13,747 bases of DNA. It comes from an uncultured Anaerotignum sp. Its GTDB lineage: Bacteria; Bacillota; Clostridia; Lachnospirales; Anaerotignaceae. The stretch lies in contig NZ_CAJMDQ010000069.1 in NCBI RefSeq assembly GCF_905212195.1, forward strand, positions 1-13,747, given 5' to 3'. The translations under genes and the position numbers were made by a program. Shown piece by piece: positions 13,693 to 13,747 of the stretch. Positions within the stretch are counted from its first letter, which is position 1, and each line of letters starts with the position of its first letter. Under the pieces are notes generated by a model. The model saw only the letters and a list, made by a program, of their open reading frames with translations, ran no database searches and was not told the DNA's origin.

Positions 13693-13747
13693 TTAGGGGC
13701 ATCTTCATAAGAAAACAAAGAAAGCCAAAATCCTTATCATGACAAAG
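13693..13747 (-). repeat. Palindromic repeat, copy 3 (inverted, cut by the window edge)
   Basis: Read in reverse complement, 13693-13745 matches 86-138 with a single mismatch in 53 bases, including TTGTCATGATAAGG, GTTTTCTTATGAAG and ATGCCCC. Being palindromic, the unit probably continues past the window edge as the other half of the stem. Confidence 0.85.

Overview
The window looks like a chromosomal segment of a Gram-positive anaerobe of the class Clostridia, probably a gut Lachnospirales-type organism. The evidence is the run dgt, dnaG, rpoD, trmK, nif3, nucleoside kinase typical of low-to-medium GC Firmicutes, consensus AGGAGG-type ribosome binding sites, a TTG-started short RpoD, and a type A rather than Bacillus-type B RNase P RNA. 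Every gene except the leftmost one (cat) is read on the minus strand.

Layout from left to right. (1) 1-880: a plus-strand type A chloramphenicol acetyltransferase gene sits between two direct copies of a palindromic, terminator-like repeat. A third copy, inverted relative to the first, runs off the right edge of the window. (2) 893-3776: a tightly packed minus-strand operon, in transcription order a 65-residue membrane protein, a beta-class carbonic anhydrase, an SRAP (HMCES/YedK) DNA-protein crosslinking protein, an MBL-fold hydrolase and a membrane-anchored cell-wall amidase. It has a recognisable promoter and ends at the bidirectional terminator behind cat. (3) 3847-4598: rnpB with its own promoter, followed by a gene-free stretch that is almost wholly a chain of short hairpins ending in a strong minus-strand terminator. 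(4) 4631-12305: the macromolecular-synthesis cluster dgt, dnaG, rpoD, trmK, nif3 and a TGS/uridine-kinase-like nucleoside kinase, in transcription order. (5) 12376-13577: an XRE-type regulator with its own terminator, then two small three-helix membrane proteins that look like tandem paralogues, with their own promoter and terminator.

The genes are mostly housekeeping: primer synthesis, primary sigma factor, dNTP control, tRNA modification and tRNA 5' maturation. The parts not explained by standard annotation are the hairpin chain beside rnpB (about 3896-4236, possibly an undescribed structured RNA or repeat array), the palindromic repeat family bracketing cat, and the regulator plus paired small membrane proteins at the right end. 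No recognisable phage, transposase, CRISPR or toxin gene is present. All family assignments were made by eye from motifs and remembered family features; no database search was run.
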